Assembly (NCBI RefSeq): GCF_036345015.1
Contig: NZ_CP084098.1
Location: 2,183,326 to 2,247,325 of the forward strand
DNA: 64,000 bases
Origin: Cyanobacterium sp. Dongsha4
GTDB taxonomy: Bacteria > Cyanobacteriota > Cyanobacteriia > Cyanobacteriales > Cyanobacteriaceae
Direction: 5' to 3'
The notes under the pieces are model-generated. The model was not told the origin of the DNA, did no database searches, and saw nothing but the letters and a program-made list of their open reading frames with translations. A program made the position numbers and the translations under genes. Below are positions 55,174 through 64,000 of the stretch, one piece after another. How positions within the stretch are numbered: position 1 is the first letter of the stretch; each line of letters opens with the position of its first letter.

Positions 55174-56598
55174 CTAATTACTGATATTACTAATAGCTAA
55201 TTCTTTATCTCCTTCATGGACTGTTTTAACCCATTTTAAACGTTTTTGACGAATGGACATTCTGCCAGTGGTAACAGGCATTACAATAAACCAGTGAGTC
55301 ATATATATCATGCCTAAGATGCTCTTTTGTATCAATTGTAAGTAATCAGCAAATTTGTATTCTTTCTCTGGATTGGTACGTTTTAAGCCGATAATCATAC
55401 CCCAAAAGGCGAGAAATAGGGTTAAACTACTCAAGGGCGCAATTAAGGGATAAGTGTGATGGGTAGTAACCATAATTAAATCGGGAATGGCGGCGGTAGG
55501 AAAGATATATTGCACCATGAAAAAGTATAGCAAATCGAATTTTTTTTGCCAGTTGAGACGGTTACTGATGATAAAGCGCCAATAGTCAAGATAGCGCTGA
55601 TAGCCTCCTTCTGCCCAACGACTTCTTTGATGCCAAAGTGCGATCGCACCTTTTACTCCTTCTTCTTCTACAGCAGGATGAGCTAAAATACCTATATCCC
55701 AATGATCAAGGTGTAAACGGATAGTTAAATCCAAATCATCGGTGATGGTTTCTTCATTCCAACCGCCACAACTTTCTAAGGCTAATCGACGCACAAATTG
55801 CCCATTTCCTCTCAATTCTCCCATGCCACCACAGGCGATTCTCTGTTGTTGAAAGTAGCTATCTAAAGACATTTCCACCGATTGCCCTTTTGTCCAAAAA
55901 TTATCGTTACTATTAGAAATAGACTTTCTGACTTGAATCGCACCTATTTTTTTCTCTGCAAATAAAGGCACAGTTTTTAAGAGAATATCCCGGGGAATAA
56001 TCGCATCAGCGTCAAATACCCCGACTATTTGCCCTTTGGTTTGTAAAAATGCCTGATTTAATGCCCCAGATTTGCCTCCTTTAGCGCTAGAGTCACGGTG
56101 TAAAACCTTTAATTGGGGATATTCCTGCTTTAATTCTTCTAAAATAATACCAGTGCGATCGCCGCTATTGTCATTAATTACCCAAAAATCGTATAAATGT
56201 TGAGGATAATCCACATTTGCCAACATCTTCACTAATTTAGCCACCACTGCTTCCTCATTTTTTGCCGACACCATCAGAGAAACAGAAGGCAATTTTTCTA
56301 ATTCAGGAGTTTCTACAACAGAAGAAGCCACAAACATTAACCGTAAAGCCTGAATAGTGACAAAAATCCCCAAAATCGCCATAATCCAGATACTCCAAGA
56401 AACAAGATGGAGAGTCACCGTCACAATCCAGATAACCCCCAAAGCAAAAGCGGCTTTCTTTCGTCTTCCCGACAATCCTTGAAAAAAGTCACTTCTAAAC
56501 TCTTCTTCTTCCATTTCTGGATCAGAAAATTCGTCTATAAAGGAAGTTATGGGATCTAATTCTTGATTTTCGTAGTTATCTTGGTGATTATTTGACAT
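55174..56598 (-). CDS. mgdA: GT2 glycosyltransferase, likely MgdA
   Basis: A 474-residue membrane glycosyltransferase of family 2. The N-terminal FFQGLSGRRKKAAFALGVIW and the following helices, the catalytic DxD in GVFDADAI, the TDDLDLTIR and QRSRWAEGGYQR (QxxRW-type) motifs, and C-terminal helices fit the cyanobacterial beta-monoglucosyldiacylglycerol synthase (Sll1377/MgdA). That enzyme moves glucose from UDP-glucose to diacylglycerol as the first step of galactolipid synthesis in cyanobacteria. Other GT2 synthases share these motifs, so I am fairly rather than fully sure. Confidence 0.78.
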   Translation of the reverse strand: MSNNHQDNYENQELDPITSFIDEFSDPEMEEEEFRSDFFQGLSGRRKKAAFALGVIWIVTVTLHLVSWSIWIMAILGIFVTIQALRLMFVASSVVETPELEKLPSVSLMVSAKNEEAVVAKLVKMLANVDYPQHLYDFWVINDNSGDRTGIILEELKQEYPQLKVLHRDSSAKGGKSGALNQAFLQTKGQIVGVFDADAIIPRDILLKTVPLFAEKKIGAIQVRKSISNSNDNFWTKGQSVEMSLDSYFQQQRIACGGMGELRGNGQFVRRLALESCGGWNEETITDDLDLTIRLHLDHWDIGILAHPAVEEEGVKGAIALWHQRSRWAEGGYQRYLDYWRFIISNRLNWQKKFDLLYFFMVQYIFPTAAIPDLIMVTTHHTYPLIAPLSSLTLFLAFWGMIIGLKRTNPEKEYKFADYLQLIQKSILGMIYMTHWFIVMPVTTGRMSIRQKRLKWVKTVHEGDKELAISNISN

Positions 56599-56751
56599 CT
56601 CTTTTGAGTAAATTGGTTTGTATCTTAGGTTAACTGGCTAGGATAGGGAACAGGGAACAGGGAACAGAAAAGAATGTATAATGAGATCTTAGAATACTCT
56701 CCCTACTCCCCACTCCTCACTCCCCTACTTTTAAAAACTCCGAACTCCGAA
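56599..56751. repeat. GGGAACA and CTCCGAACT heptamers
   Basis: Spacer between mgdA and the DUF3318 gene on the same strand. It contains three tandem GGGAACA heptamers (56647-56668), then CTCCCCACTCCTCACTCCCC, then a CTCCGAACTCCGAACT pair (56735-56751) that reaches the stop of the DUF3318 gene. The same heptamer style is seen in other spacers of this window. Confidence 0.6.
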
Positions 56752-57447
56752 CTAAATATTCTTCATTCTGGCACTAGAGCGCGATCGCACTGAGGGGGTT
56801 TTCAAGGGCTGATTACCGCCTTCTGGAGTCTTCTGTTGCTTTGCTTTTGCCGCACTACGTCTTAAAGCCTGTAAACGCTCCTCATATTTCTTCCGTTGAC
56901 TACGGTTAGGAGTTTGCTCTATTAAAGTTTTAAAAGCACTTCCTAAACTTTGATAGGCATTTTTTAAGGTGTATCCGAAACGAGTGGCAATTTGAATCGC
57001 TTTTTCGTCGGCTTCAATAGCTTCTTTTAAGTTTTTCTCCCCATTATTTTTCTGCCAAAGACGATAACCAGAAATACCACACAAAGCCAAAGCTAAAAGT
57101 AACAATAAACCATCCTGTACCCATAACTCTCCTACCGCACCGCCTAAACCAATAGCTAAGGCCGCCATTTCCCATCCTTCTCTGGGAATGGTATCATTTT
57201 GAATTCGGGCTACTTCATGCCAGAATAAAAGATTACGTTGATCTATCGCTAAATTCTCCCATTTCGCTAAATCAATTTGAATTTCTACCTCATCCTTCCC
57301 TAATTCTTCTGTACAAACTAGAGGAGGATTGACTTCTGTAGAGGCTTCAATCATCACCCAACTTTGTAACTCAGGCGGTAGTAAAGTTTTTAACCTTCTC
57401 AATTCATTCATTTCAGCCCTTGCGGAGGAAGTTGTATAAGAAGTCAT
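56752..57447 (-). CDS. DUF3318 family protein
   Basis: A 231-residue protein matching cyanobacterial DUF3318. The N-terminal RAEMNELRRLKTLLPPELQSWV, the LLFWHEVARIQND segment and two adjacent hydrophobic helices (about residues 97-135) are the family's features. The C-terminus is a long basic tail (ERLQALRRSAAKAKQQK...). HEVARI is reminiscent of a degenerate zinc-protease HExxH, but the pattern is not complete. Function unknown; membrane-associated by sequence. Confidence 0.85.
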   Translation of the reverse strand: MTSYTTSSARAEMNELRRLKTLLPPELQSWVMIEASTEVNPPLVCTEELGKDEVEIQIDLAKWENLAIDQRNLLFWHEVARIQNDTIPREGWEMAALAIGLGGAVGELWVQDGLLLLLALALCGISGYRLWQKNNGEKNLKEAIEADEKAIQIATRFGYTLKNAYQSLGSAFKTLIEQTPNRSQRKKYEERLQALRRSAAKAKQQKTPEGGNQPLKTPSVRSRSSARMKNI

Positions 57448-57605
57448 ATAAATATTTACTCTCTAAATTATATAATTTTCGATAGACTATGATTTTCGAT
57501 AGACTATGATCTTAATAACTCAGGGTCAAATTTTAATTATTTTCTGAGATAAGATCAATTTTTATTCTATGCTAGTCCTAATAAAGTTTAATTGCCAATT
57601 TTAAC

Positions 57606-58010
57606 ATGGAACGTGGTTTACTCTGGTTGCCGTTACTCATACTATTCTTTTGGTTAGCGTGGAGTGGAAAAAAAGAATATGATAAAGTTCAGGCTTATCA
57701 AGCATGGGCAGAACAATTTGATAAGTCAAAATACGACATTTATTCAGTATTAGGGAAAAAAGGCGATTTAATCACTATTGGGATACCAACAATTAAGGGT
57801 ATTAAAGATCAAAAAACCTTTTCTCTACAAAATTTATCCCAACTGAATTTATTAGTCAAAAATCAAGTCGTTGAGATAGATAATCTCCCTGAAAAAGGGG
57901 AAGCAACCCTCCAATTTAGTTTAAAGGAAAATGAAACTATTGATGTACCGTTTACCGATATTAATATTGCCAGTCAGTGGTTCAAATATTTAAAAAAATC
58001 AATTATTTAA
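57606..58010 (+). CDS. hypothetical membrane-anchored protein
   Basis: A 134-residue protein with one N-terminal hydrophobic segment (GLLWLPLLILFFWLAW) acting as signal anchor, then a soluble, mostly beta domain (YSVLGKKGDLITIGIP..., ENETIDVPFTDINIASQW). I do not recognise a family. It is 20 bases upstream of the FAD oxidoreductase gene and must be cotranscribed with it, so a helper role for that enzyme is possible. Nothing more can be said from the sequence. Confidence 0.6.
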   Translation: MERGLLWLPLLILFFWLAWSGKKEYDKVQAYQAWAEQFDKSKYDIYSVLGKKGDLITIGIPTIKGIKDQKTFSLQNLSQLNLLVKNQVVEIDNLPEKGEATLQFSLKENETIDVPFTDINIASQWFKYLKKSII

Positions 58011-58030
58011 CTTCAGAATAATTTATAATC

Positions 58031-59530
58031 ATGGACAGAAGTAAAAAAATCATCGTTATCGGTGCGGGATGGGCAGGTTTAGGAGCAACTTATCACCTTG
58101 TTAAACAGGGTTTTGATGTCACTTTACTGGAAGCCTCACCCCATGCTGGAGGGTTAGTAGCAGGTTGGAAAACGGCACAAGGTAAGAGTGTAGAAGCAGG
58201 AATACACGGTTTTTGGTATCCCTACCGCAATATTTTCCATCTAGTTAAAGAGTTAAATTTAGAGCCTTTTACCCCCTTTACTCAATCTAATCAATATTCT
58301 CCCTATGGCTTGGAAACCACTTCCCCTATTTTTCAAAATCAACCCTATTTACCCTCCCCTTTAGGTACTTTTGTCTATCCTCAATTCCATCGTTTACCAT
58401 TGTGCGATCGCATCTCTGCGTTACCTTTGATGTATGCAGTAATAGATTTTGATAATTCGGAAGAAGCATGGAGAAGATACGATAAAATCACTGCTAGGGA
58501 ATTGTTTAGACAATATGGAGTCTCATCCCGTTTATATCACGAATCTTTTGAACCGATGTTATTGGTAGGTTTGTTCGCACCGGGTGAGCAATGTAGTGCG
58601 GCGGCGGCGTTGGGGATGTTATATTATTTTATCTTGGCACATCAGCCCGATTTTGATGTGGTTTGGTGTCGTGGTACAGTGGGAGAGAAAATTTTTCAAC
58701 CCTGGATAGAGGAAATCGAAAAATTAGGGGGAAAAGTCGTCACTAATCAAAGGGTAACGGATATTGTTGTCAATGAGCAAGGATTAGCCACTGGGGTAGT
58801 TTGTGGAGATAATTTCTATGAAGCCGATGGTATCATTTCAGGGGTGAGTGTTTCGGGGATCAAAAAAATCGTTAGCAGTAGTAAGTCTCTCAATCGCTAT
58901 CAGCAGTTTAGAAACCTTAATAACCTAGGTGGCATTGATGTTTTAGCCGTCAGACTGTGGTTTGATAAAAAAGTGAATATTCCCCAACCTTCTAACGCTT
59001 GTTTTGGGTTCGATCGCACTACTGGTTGGACATTCTTTGATCTTAATGCTCTTCATGATCAATATCAAGGGGAAAAAGGAAGCGTTGTGGAGGTAGATTT
59101 TTACCACGCCAATCAGTTTTTATCCATGACGGATGATGCCATTGTGGAAAGAGTGCATCAATATCTAAAAACCTGCTTACCAGAATTTGGGATGGCAGAA
59201 ATTATCGATAGTAGCGTCATTAGGATACCCCAAGGAGTGACTCATTTTGCCCCCGGTAGCTATCAACACCTTTTAAAAGTGCAAACAGCTATTCCCAATT
59301 TATTTATGAGTGGTGATTGGATTATAACTAATCATGGTTCTTGGTCGCAAGAAAAAGCCTATGTAACTGGTTTAGAAGCGGCAAATAAGGTAATAGAATA
59401 TTTCCATCAGGGTAAACAAGCTGATATTATCCCTGTTCAAAAAGATGAACCTCATATAGAAATAGCTCGTATAATAAACAAAAACCTACGTCAGGTAGCG
59501 GAAGGCTTTTTTCCTAATTTTTCTCTTTAG
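58031..59530 (+). CDS. FAD oxidoreductase, carotenoid-desaturase-like
   Basis: A 499-residue flavoprotein of the phytoene/zeta-carotene desaturase and amine-oxidase superfamily. The FAD-binding IIVIGAGWAGLGATYHLVK with a following EASPHAGG, and the C-terminal NLFMSGDWIITNHGSWSQEKAYVTGLEAAN segment with a second FAD contact, are clear. It is not one of the canonical desaturases I know (CrtP, CrtQ, CrtH), though it is closest in style to the CrtQ/CrtU side. The substrate is probably a polyene or isoprenoid, as inference. It forms a two-gene unit with the anchored protein in front. Confidence 0.82.
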   Translation: MDRSKKIIVIGAGWAGLGATYHLVKQGFDVTLLEASPHAGGLVAGWKTAQGKSVEAGIHGFWYPYRNIFHLVKELNLEPFTPFTQSNQYSPYGLETTSPIFQNQPYLPSPLGTFVYPQFHRLPLCDRISALPLMYAVIDFDNSEEAWRRYDKITARELFRQYGVSSRLYHESFEPMLLVGLFAPGEQCSAAAALGMLYYFILAHQPDFDVVWCRGTVGEKIFQPWIEEIEKLGGKVVTNQRVTDIVVNEQGLATGVVCGDNFYEADGIISGVSVSGIKKIVSSSKSLNRYQQFRNLNNLGGIDVLAVRLWFDKKVNIPQPSNACFGFDRTTGWTFFDLNALHDQYQGEKGSVVEVDFYHANQFLSMTDDAIVERVHQYLKTCLPEFGMAEIIDSSVIRIPQGVTHFAPGSYQHLLKVQTAIPNLFMSGDWIITNHGSWSQEKAYVTGLEAANKVIEYFHQGKQADIIPVQKDEPHIEIARIINKNLRQVAEGFFPNFSL

Positions 59531-59642
59531 AAAACTTTATGGCAAATTTATTAAGGTGAATTGCTTAGGTTACAATTTTAAAAGATAGCTTATAATCAAT
59601 GTTTTATTTATATTTATCATTAGAAACTCTCCAAATATAGCA

Positions 59643-59957
59643 ATGTTTAGTAAAAATAACCCTGATAAAAACCCAATGGCAACCTCTGAAATAGAAAACC
59701 TAACTAATGAGAATAATGAGAATTTATTTGATACGGAATTAGAAGAAATCGACTCTCCACCATTGGTTAAATTAGTGGAAAAAATTAGCGGTATTTTATC
59801 ACCATATTTTATTGTAATAGTTGGCTTATATTTATATGATAATAACTTTTTATTCGGTTCTATTTTAATCTTAATAGGTGTTTTATCTTTACTAAAAATT
59901 TCTTATGAAGATGTTTTGGGATGGGTAGAAAAAATTAAGGGGATGTTTAAAAGTTAG
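59643..59957 (+). CDS. hypothetical two-span membrane protein
   Basis: A 104-residue protein with an acidic N-terminal half (residues 10-45, rich in Asn and Glu) and two hydrophobic helices (about 50-68 and 70-88) ending in a charged DVLGWVEKIKGMFKS tail. The layout resembles small thylakoid membrane proteins, for example CAAD-type domains, but I see no convincing motif match. It is convergent with the YkvA-type gene, and a hairpin lies between them. Confidence 0.6.
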   Translation: MFSKNNPDKNPMATSEIENLTNENNENLFDTELEEIDSPPLVKLVEKISGILSPYFIVIVGLYLYDNNFLFGSILILIGVLSLLKISYEDVLGWVEKIKGMFKS

Positions 59958-60006
59958 TTCTCTGAGTAATTAAAATTATTTTTATTCCCCTGTTTAATTA
60001 TGTTAT

Positions 60007-60033
60007 GTTGGGCTTTGATTTATTCAACCCAAC
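60007..60033. terminator. bidirectional hairpin GTTGGG..CCCAAC
   Basis: A perfect 6-bp stem, GTTGGG and CCCAAC, around a 15-base loop, between two convergent genes. This hairpin type (GTTGGG...CAACCCAAC) is a familiar dispersed element of cyanobacterial spacers and is well placed to end transcription from both sides. Confidence 0.55.
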
Positions 60034-60048
60034 CTATTTTAAGTTATT

Positions 60049-60324
60049 CTATTCCACTGAAACTGCGTCCACATCAACAGTTTTTTCTGCTGGTTTTTCT
60101 TCTTCTTTTTTCTGACTATTAAACACCATTTGGATAACTTCGATCGCCATTATTGATAATAATAAAAAATCATCAATTTGTCCTGCTAAGGGGAATATAT
60201 CGGGAGAAATATCAATAGGACTTAAAACATAAATTAATGTGCCGAGAATAATCCAATTACGATATTTAGGGTTACGAATAGCGTTGCTATAAAGACTATA
60301 AATTGCTTGGGGGGTAATTTTCAT
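60049..60324 (-). CDS. YkvA/DUF1232 membrane protein
   Basis: A 91-residue protein of the YkvA (DUF1232) family. Its core NWIILGTLIYVLSPIDISPDIFPLAGQIDDFLLLSIMAI contains the family motif YxxSPIDxxPDxxPxxGxxDD and one or two hydrophobic helices. The C-terminus is acidic and rich in Glu and Lys. Function unknown; found as an accessory in many bacteria. Confidence 0.88.
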   Translation of the reverse strand: MKITPQAIYSLYSNAIRNPKYRNWIILGTLIYVLSPIDISPDIFPLAGQIDDFLLLSIMAIEVIQMVFNSQKKEEEKPAEKTVDVDAVSVE

Positions 60325-60506
60325 AATTTTTTAAAAGCCAGAAAAATTTTATTTTCATACTTCTATCATATATTAATCTCTAATCAGTTGTACAAAATGC
60401 GATCGCTATTAAGCGTATAATTAACTCTTTATAAAGAGTATAAGGAACAAACAAAGAATTTTAGGAATCTTATTATTAATTGTCAGACAAGAATAAAAAA
60501 AACATC

Positions 60507-61847
60507 ATGAATATTGCCCTACCTTATTTTAAGAATTTATGGACACATCATAGTAATGTCATTCCGATTTCTGAATCCCAAATAAAGATTAATCAATATT
60601 TTGCTGTTAGAAAAGAACAAATATTTCCTCAAAAATTAAAAATAGTTCTTTATTCTCATGACACCATGGGCTTAGGGCATAAAAGAAGAAATCAGTTAAT
60701 CGCTCAAACTTTAGAAGAATCTGGTATTTCTGGCAATATTTTAATAATTAGTGGTATGGGAGAGGGAAATCAATTTTTTTCTTCTTCTGCTATCGATTAC
60801 TTAACTCTTCCTGCTTTATATAAGTCTAGTAATGGGCAGTATCAGGCTAGGCATTTTGATATGTCTTTGAAACAAATTACTAAGATGCGATCGCAACTTA
60901 TTTTAACAGCAATGAAGAATTTTCAACCGGATATTTTTATTGTTGACAATGTGCCTAGGGGTGCAATCAATGAGTTGAATCCCATTCTGAAATATTTAAG
61001 GAAAAAGACAAAAACTAAATGTATTCTCGGTTTAAGAGATATTTTAGACGATCCTGATGTCATTAAGAATAGTTGGCAAAAAAATAATTATGAAGATGCT
61101 ATTCGCAAATATTATGATCAAGTATGGATTTATGGGGATGAGCAAATTTATAACTCGATACAAGAATATACTTTTAGTTCTGATATAGCCAGTAAGTTTC
61201 ACTATACAGGTTATTTGGATCAAACTGTCCGTATTCAATGGTATCAAAAACAGCATCATAAAACAGATTTACATTTCCCCTCAGAGTCTGTTGCTTTATG
61301 TATGGTAGGGGGAGGGCAAGACGGCGGAAATTTAGCTTTAGCTTTTGCTCAAAGTAAGTTACCAAAAAATACTCATGGTATTATTATTACAGGTCCTATG
61401 ATGCCCTCTTCTGTGCGACAACAAATTCAGAAATATTGTGAAATGCCATCACAAAATGGTGCGGTGCGATCGAATCTGCAGGTGTTAGAATATGTTAATG
61501 AACCTACCTTCTTTCTAAAAAAAGCCGATTGGGTAGTGTCAATGGGAGGATATAATAGCACCTGCGAAATACTTTCTTTTCAAAAACGGGCTTTAATAGT
61601 GCCACGAATTACCCCTCGCAAAGAACAATTAATTAGGACAGAAATACTAAACAAACTAGGTTTTGTCGATATGTTGCACCCCCAAGAATTGAGTGCCGAT
61701 GCCTTAAGTCAATGGTTTAGGCAAGAGAAAAACCACCATCAGCAAACAGTAAATATAGATTTAGACGGCTTAAAAAGAATTCCTCAATTAATCACTGAAA
61801 TGGTCAAAAATAACAAAAATTCCGCCAAAATTTTCTTAAAAACCTGA
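60507..61847 (+). CDS. MurG-like glycosyltransferase (COG4671-type)
   Basis: A 446-residue glycosyltransferase of the GT-B fold. The N-terminal KIVLYSHDTMGLGHKRRNQLIAQ is the glycine/histidine motif of the predicted-glycosyltransferase group COG4671; the C-terminal half is a GT28-like domain (MVGGGQDGG, the KADWVVSMGGYNSTCEI segment and a PRKEQLIR). The frame opens at TTG 60480, but the ATG at 60507 is preferred. It starts a same-strand run with an SDR enzyme (52 bases on) and a GT4 glycosyltransferase, suggesting a polysaccharide or glycolipid pathway. Sugar and acceptor are unknown. Confidence 0.8.
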   Translation: MNIALPYFKNLWTHHSNVIPISESQIKINQYFAVRKEQIFPQKLKIVLYSHDTMGLGHKRRNQLIAQTLEESGISGNILIISGMGEGNQFFSSSAIDYLTLPALYKSSNGQYQARHFDMSLKQITKMRSQLILTAMKNFQPDIFIVDNVPRGAINELNPILKYLRKKTKTKCILGLRDILDDPDVIKNSWQKNNYEDAIRKYYDQVWIYGDEQIYNSIQEYTFSSDIASKFHYTGYLDQTVRIQWYQKQHHKTDLHFPSESVALCMVGGGQDGGNLALAFAQSKLPKNTHGIIITGPMMPSSVRQQIQKYCEMPSQNGAVRSNLQVLEYVNEPTFFLKKADWVVSMGGYNSTCEILSFQKRALIVPRITPRKEQLIRTEILNKLGFVDMLHPQELSADALSQWFRQEKNHHQQTVNIDLDGLKRIPQLITEMVKNNKNSAKIFLKT

Positions 61848-61899
61848 ATTAATAACTCCCTGAAAGTTACAATTAATCAAAAATATATTAAATTCAGCG

Positions 61900-62568
61900 A
61901 TGAAAAAAACTATAGTTATTACAGGAGTTAGCAAAGGTTTAGGACGAGCTTTAAGTGAAAAGTTTATTAGTCTGGGTCATAATATCATAGGTTGTTCCCG
62001 CTCTCAAAATTCCATCAAAGATTTACAACACAAATATCCTCAACATCATTTTAGTAGCCTTGATGTCTCTGATGATGAACAAGTAAAAATATGGATTCAA
62101 TCTTTTCCTGATATTCCCGATTTAGTGATTAATAATGCGGCGGTAATTAATTATCCTGCCCCCCTATGGGAAATTAGTGCCGAAGATTTCTCTTATTTAA
62201 TTGATGTTAACATCAAAGGAACAGCAAATGTTATTCGTCATGTTCTCCCCGTAATGATGAAGAGGAAGCAGGGTATCATTGTTAATATTAGCTCAGGTTG
62301 GGGGCGATCGACCTCTCCTGAAGTAGCTCCCTATTGTGCCTCAAAATGGGCTATAGAAGGATTAACCCAAGCATTAGCCCAAGAATTACCTTCTGGTATC
62401 GCAACCATTGCCCTTAACCCCGGTATTATTCATACCCAGATGTTAGATATTTGTTTTGGGGATGAAGCTCAATATTATACTCCCATCAATCAATGGGTAG
62501 AAAAAGCTGTACCCTTTTTGCTGAAATTATCTACGAAAAATAATGGACAATCTTTGACTATATCTTAA
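61900..62568 (+). CDS. short-chain dehydrogenase/reductase
   Basis: A 222-residue NAD(P)-dependent oxidoreductase of the SDR family. The nucleotide motif TGVSKGLGRAL, the NNAA segment, the catalytic Ser in NISSGWG and the YxxxK pair in YCASKWAIEG are all present. Its short C-terminal region is typical of classical SDRs. It lies between two glycosyltransferases, so a sugar- or lipid-modifying redox step is a reasonable guess. Confidence 0.9.
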   Translation: MKKTIVITGVSKGLGRALSEKFISLGHNIIGCSRSQNSIKDLQHKYPQHHFSSLDVSDDEQVKIWIQSFPDIPDLVINNAAVINYPAPLWEISAEDFSYLIDVNIKGTANVIRHVLPVMMKRKQGIIVNISSGWGRSTSPEVAPYCASKWAIEGLTQALAQELPSGIATIALNPGIIHTQMLDICFGDEAQYYTPINQWVEKAVPFLLKLSTKNNGQSLTIS

Positions 62569-62753
62569 TTGAAATTATTAGACATAGTGTATAGTAATTT
62601 TTGTTATGCAGAGGTACAAGGCTTATTATTATCAGGGAATAGGGAATAGGCAATGGGCAATAGTAAATAGTATCAAAAACTATACCTTATATTTTTTTTG
62701 GCTCTTCTACAATGGTTATGATACATTAAGGCTTTTATCTTTAAATCTGGAAA

Positions 62754-63980
62754 ATGAAACAGCCATGTAAAATAGCTTACATCCTAAAACGTTATCCCCG
62801 TTACTCAGAAACCTTTATCGTTAATGAAATCTTAGCCCATGAATCCGCAGGTTTAGCCATCGATATTTTCGCTTTGCGCCCTCCTACCGATACTCATTTT
62901 CAAAATATTATTTCCCAAGTTAGGGCTTCTGTTACCTATATCCAGAAACCAACTCAAGGCAGAAAAAGTAATTTTCTTAATACCCTTTCCCCCACTCCCG
63001 CCAGTTACTTTTGGGCAGAATTACAAGAAACCGCTCAAATAATACCCGATATTTGGCAAAAACTCCCCTTAGCCACAGGAGAAAGGGCAAGTGTTGTCTA
63101 TCAAGCATTATGGTTAGCCAGAGAAGTGCGTCAGAGAAATATTACCCATTTACACGCTCATTTTGCCTCGGTTGCCACTAGCGTCACTCGTCTAGCCTCT
63201 CATTTTACTGATATTCCCTACAGTTTTACTGCCCACGCTAAAGATATTTACCATAAAAGTGTTGACTTTAACGATCTCCATAATAAAATCAGAGATAGTA
63301 AAATTACTATTACCGTAAGTGACTATAACCGTCAATATTTGCAGGAAAACTACGGAAAAGTAGCTCAATCAGTTAAAAGAATTTACAATGGTATTGATTT
63401 GGCTAAATTTACCTATCTTTCCCCCGAAAATCGTCCATCAAAAATAATTTCAGTGGGGCGTTTAGTCGAAAAAAAAGGATTATCAATCTTAATTAAGGCT
63501 TGTGATTTACTTAAACAATGGGGATGTGATTTTTCCTGTCAAATAGTGGGGGGTGGAGAGTTAGAGACATCCCTAAAAAATCAGATAGAGGAACTAAATT
63601 TATCAGATAAAGTCATTTTAATCGGTTCACGCCCTCAAAATGAAGTTTGTGAATTAGTACAAAATTCCGCAGTATTTGCCGCCCCTTATATTGTTGCCAA
63701 AGATGGTAATAGAGACGGTTTACCAACGGTGTTATTGGAAGCAATGGCATTAGGCACTCCCTGTATCGGTACAGATGTAACTGGTATCCCTGAACTAATC
63801 AAAGATGGAAAAACTGGTTTGATTGTACCTCAAGAAGATGAAAAGGCTTTAGCAGAAGCATTAAAACAACTTCTCTACAAATCCGATTTAAGGGTGAAAT
63901 TAGCTCAATCAGCAAGGCATTTACTCGAATCAGAATTTGATATTCACAAAAATACTGCTTTATTGAGGAATATATTTTAG
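62754..63980 (+). CDS. GT4 glycosyltransferase
   Basis: A 408-residue glycosyltransferase of family 4, complete and ending 20 bases before the window edge. The N-terminal YILKRYPRYSETFIVNEI is typical of exopolysaccharide-type GT4 enzymes. The C-terminal Rossmann domain has VGRLVEKKGLSILI and the E-x7-E motif in DGLPTVLLEAMALGTPCIGTDVTGIPELI. It would add a sugar to a lipid-linked or surface glycan; the run probably continues outside the window. Confidence 0.9.
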   Translation: MKQPCKIAYILKRYPRYSETFIVNEILAHESAGLAIDIFALRPPTDTHFQNIISQVRASVTYIQKPTQGRKSNFLNTLSPTPASYFWAELQETAQIIPDIWQKLPLATGERASVVYQALWLAREVRQRNITHLHAHFASVATSVTRLASHFTDIPYSFTAHAKDIYHKSVDFNDLHNKIRDSKITITVSDYNRQYLQENYGKVAQSVKRIYNGIDLAKFTYLSPENRPSKIISVGRLVEKKGLSILIKACDLLKQWGCDFSCQIVGGGELETSLKNQIEELNLSDKVILIGSRPQNEVCELVQNSAVFAAPYIVAKDGNRDGLPTVLLEAMALGTPCIGTDVTGIPELIKDGKTGLIVPQEDEKALAEALKQLLYKSDLRVKLAQSARHLLESEFDIHKNTALLRNIF

Positions 63981-64000
63981 GGGTTTAGGGGATTGGGGTG

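Overview
The window is ordinary chromosome from a low-GC, probably unicellular cyanobacterium; gene content and style suggest the Cyanobacterium/Geminocystis neighbourhood, a tentative placement made without any search. The evidence is phylum-specific genes (apcF, ycf12/psb30, ccmP, flv3, ado, a likely mgdA, and families DUF4079, DUF3288 and DUF3318), more than 40 copies of the HIP1 octamer GCGATCGC counted by eye, and intergenic spacers full of short dispersed and heptamer-type repeats. I see no rRNA, tRNA, CRISPR array, phage or intact insertion sequence.

Layout. 0-6.3 kb: AlkB-like dioxygenase, PmbA/TldD-type protein, a GT39 membrane glycosyltransferase with a small membrane partner, and the alkane-forming enzyme Ado without its usual partner Aar. 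6.3-15 kb: polyamine aminopropyltransferase, a ThiO-ThiG fusion, glutamate decarboxylase, a VapBC toxin-antitoxin pair directly ahead of tilS, and glgC. 15-25 kb: riboflavin synthase, a large ABC-2-like membrane protein, enolase, a DUF3887-like protein, crtE plus a PAP2-like protein, an STAS/HATPase partner-switching pair, and a carboxyl-terminal protease. 25-33 kb: apcF, asparaginase, a response regulator with HD-GYP, an MnmC-like methyltransferase, a DegT-type aminotransferase and trpE. 33-44.5 kb: carboxysome protein ccmP next to flv3, then yraN, gmk, ruvA, a dCMP-deaminase-like protein, malQ, the tiny psb30 gene, aspartate aminotransferase and moeA. 44.7-50 kb: secreted TAXI and DUF3011 proteins, a two-gene permease unit, and an MBL-fold hydrolase.

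The most striking locus is 50.7-54.3 kb, one 1216-residue STAND NTPase: an N-terminal helical/HTH region, an NB-ARC core, a short pentapeptide-like bridge and 14 WD40 repeats, enough for two seven-bladed propellers. Such proteins are signal-sensing switches, and relatives act in prokaryotic immunity. It stands alone behind a 480-base AT-rich spacer, next to the MBL-fold protein. From 54.5 kb to the end come a 2-Cys peroxiredoxin, a likely glucolipid synthase (mgdA), an FAD oxidoreductase of the carotenoid-desaturase type, and a glycosyltransferase-SDR-glycosyltransferase run that may continue past the right edge.

Most genes are single or in pairs, with little large-operon structure. Close linkages visible here are GT39 with its partner (4-base overlap), vapB-vapC-tilS, crtE with the PAP2-like gene, TAXI with DUF3011, the permease with its DUF1980-like partner (and a 37-codon ORF coupled in front), and the 57.6-59.5 kb pair. 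The intergenic repeats form at least four recognisable families found in both orientations; they, the STAND gene and several odd gene contexts are the main material for follow-up.
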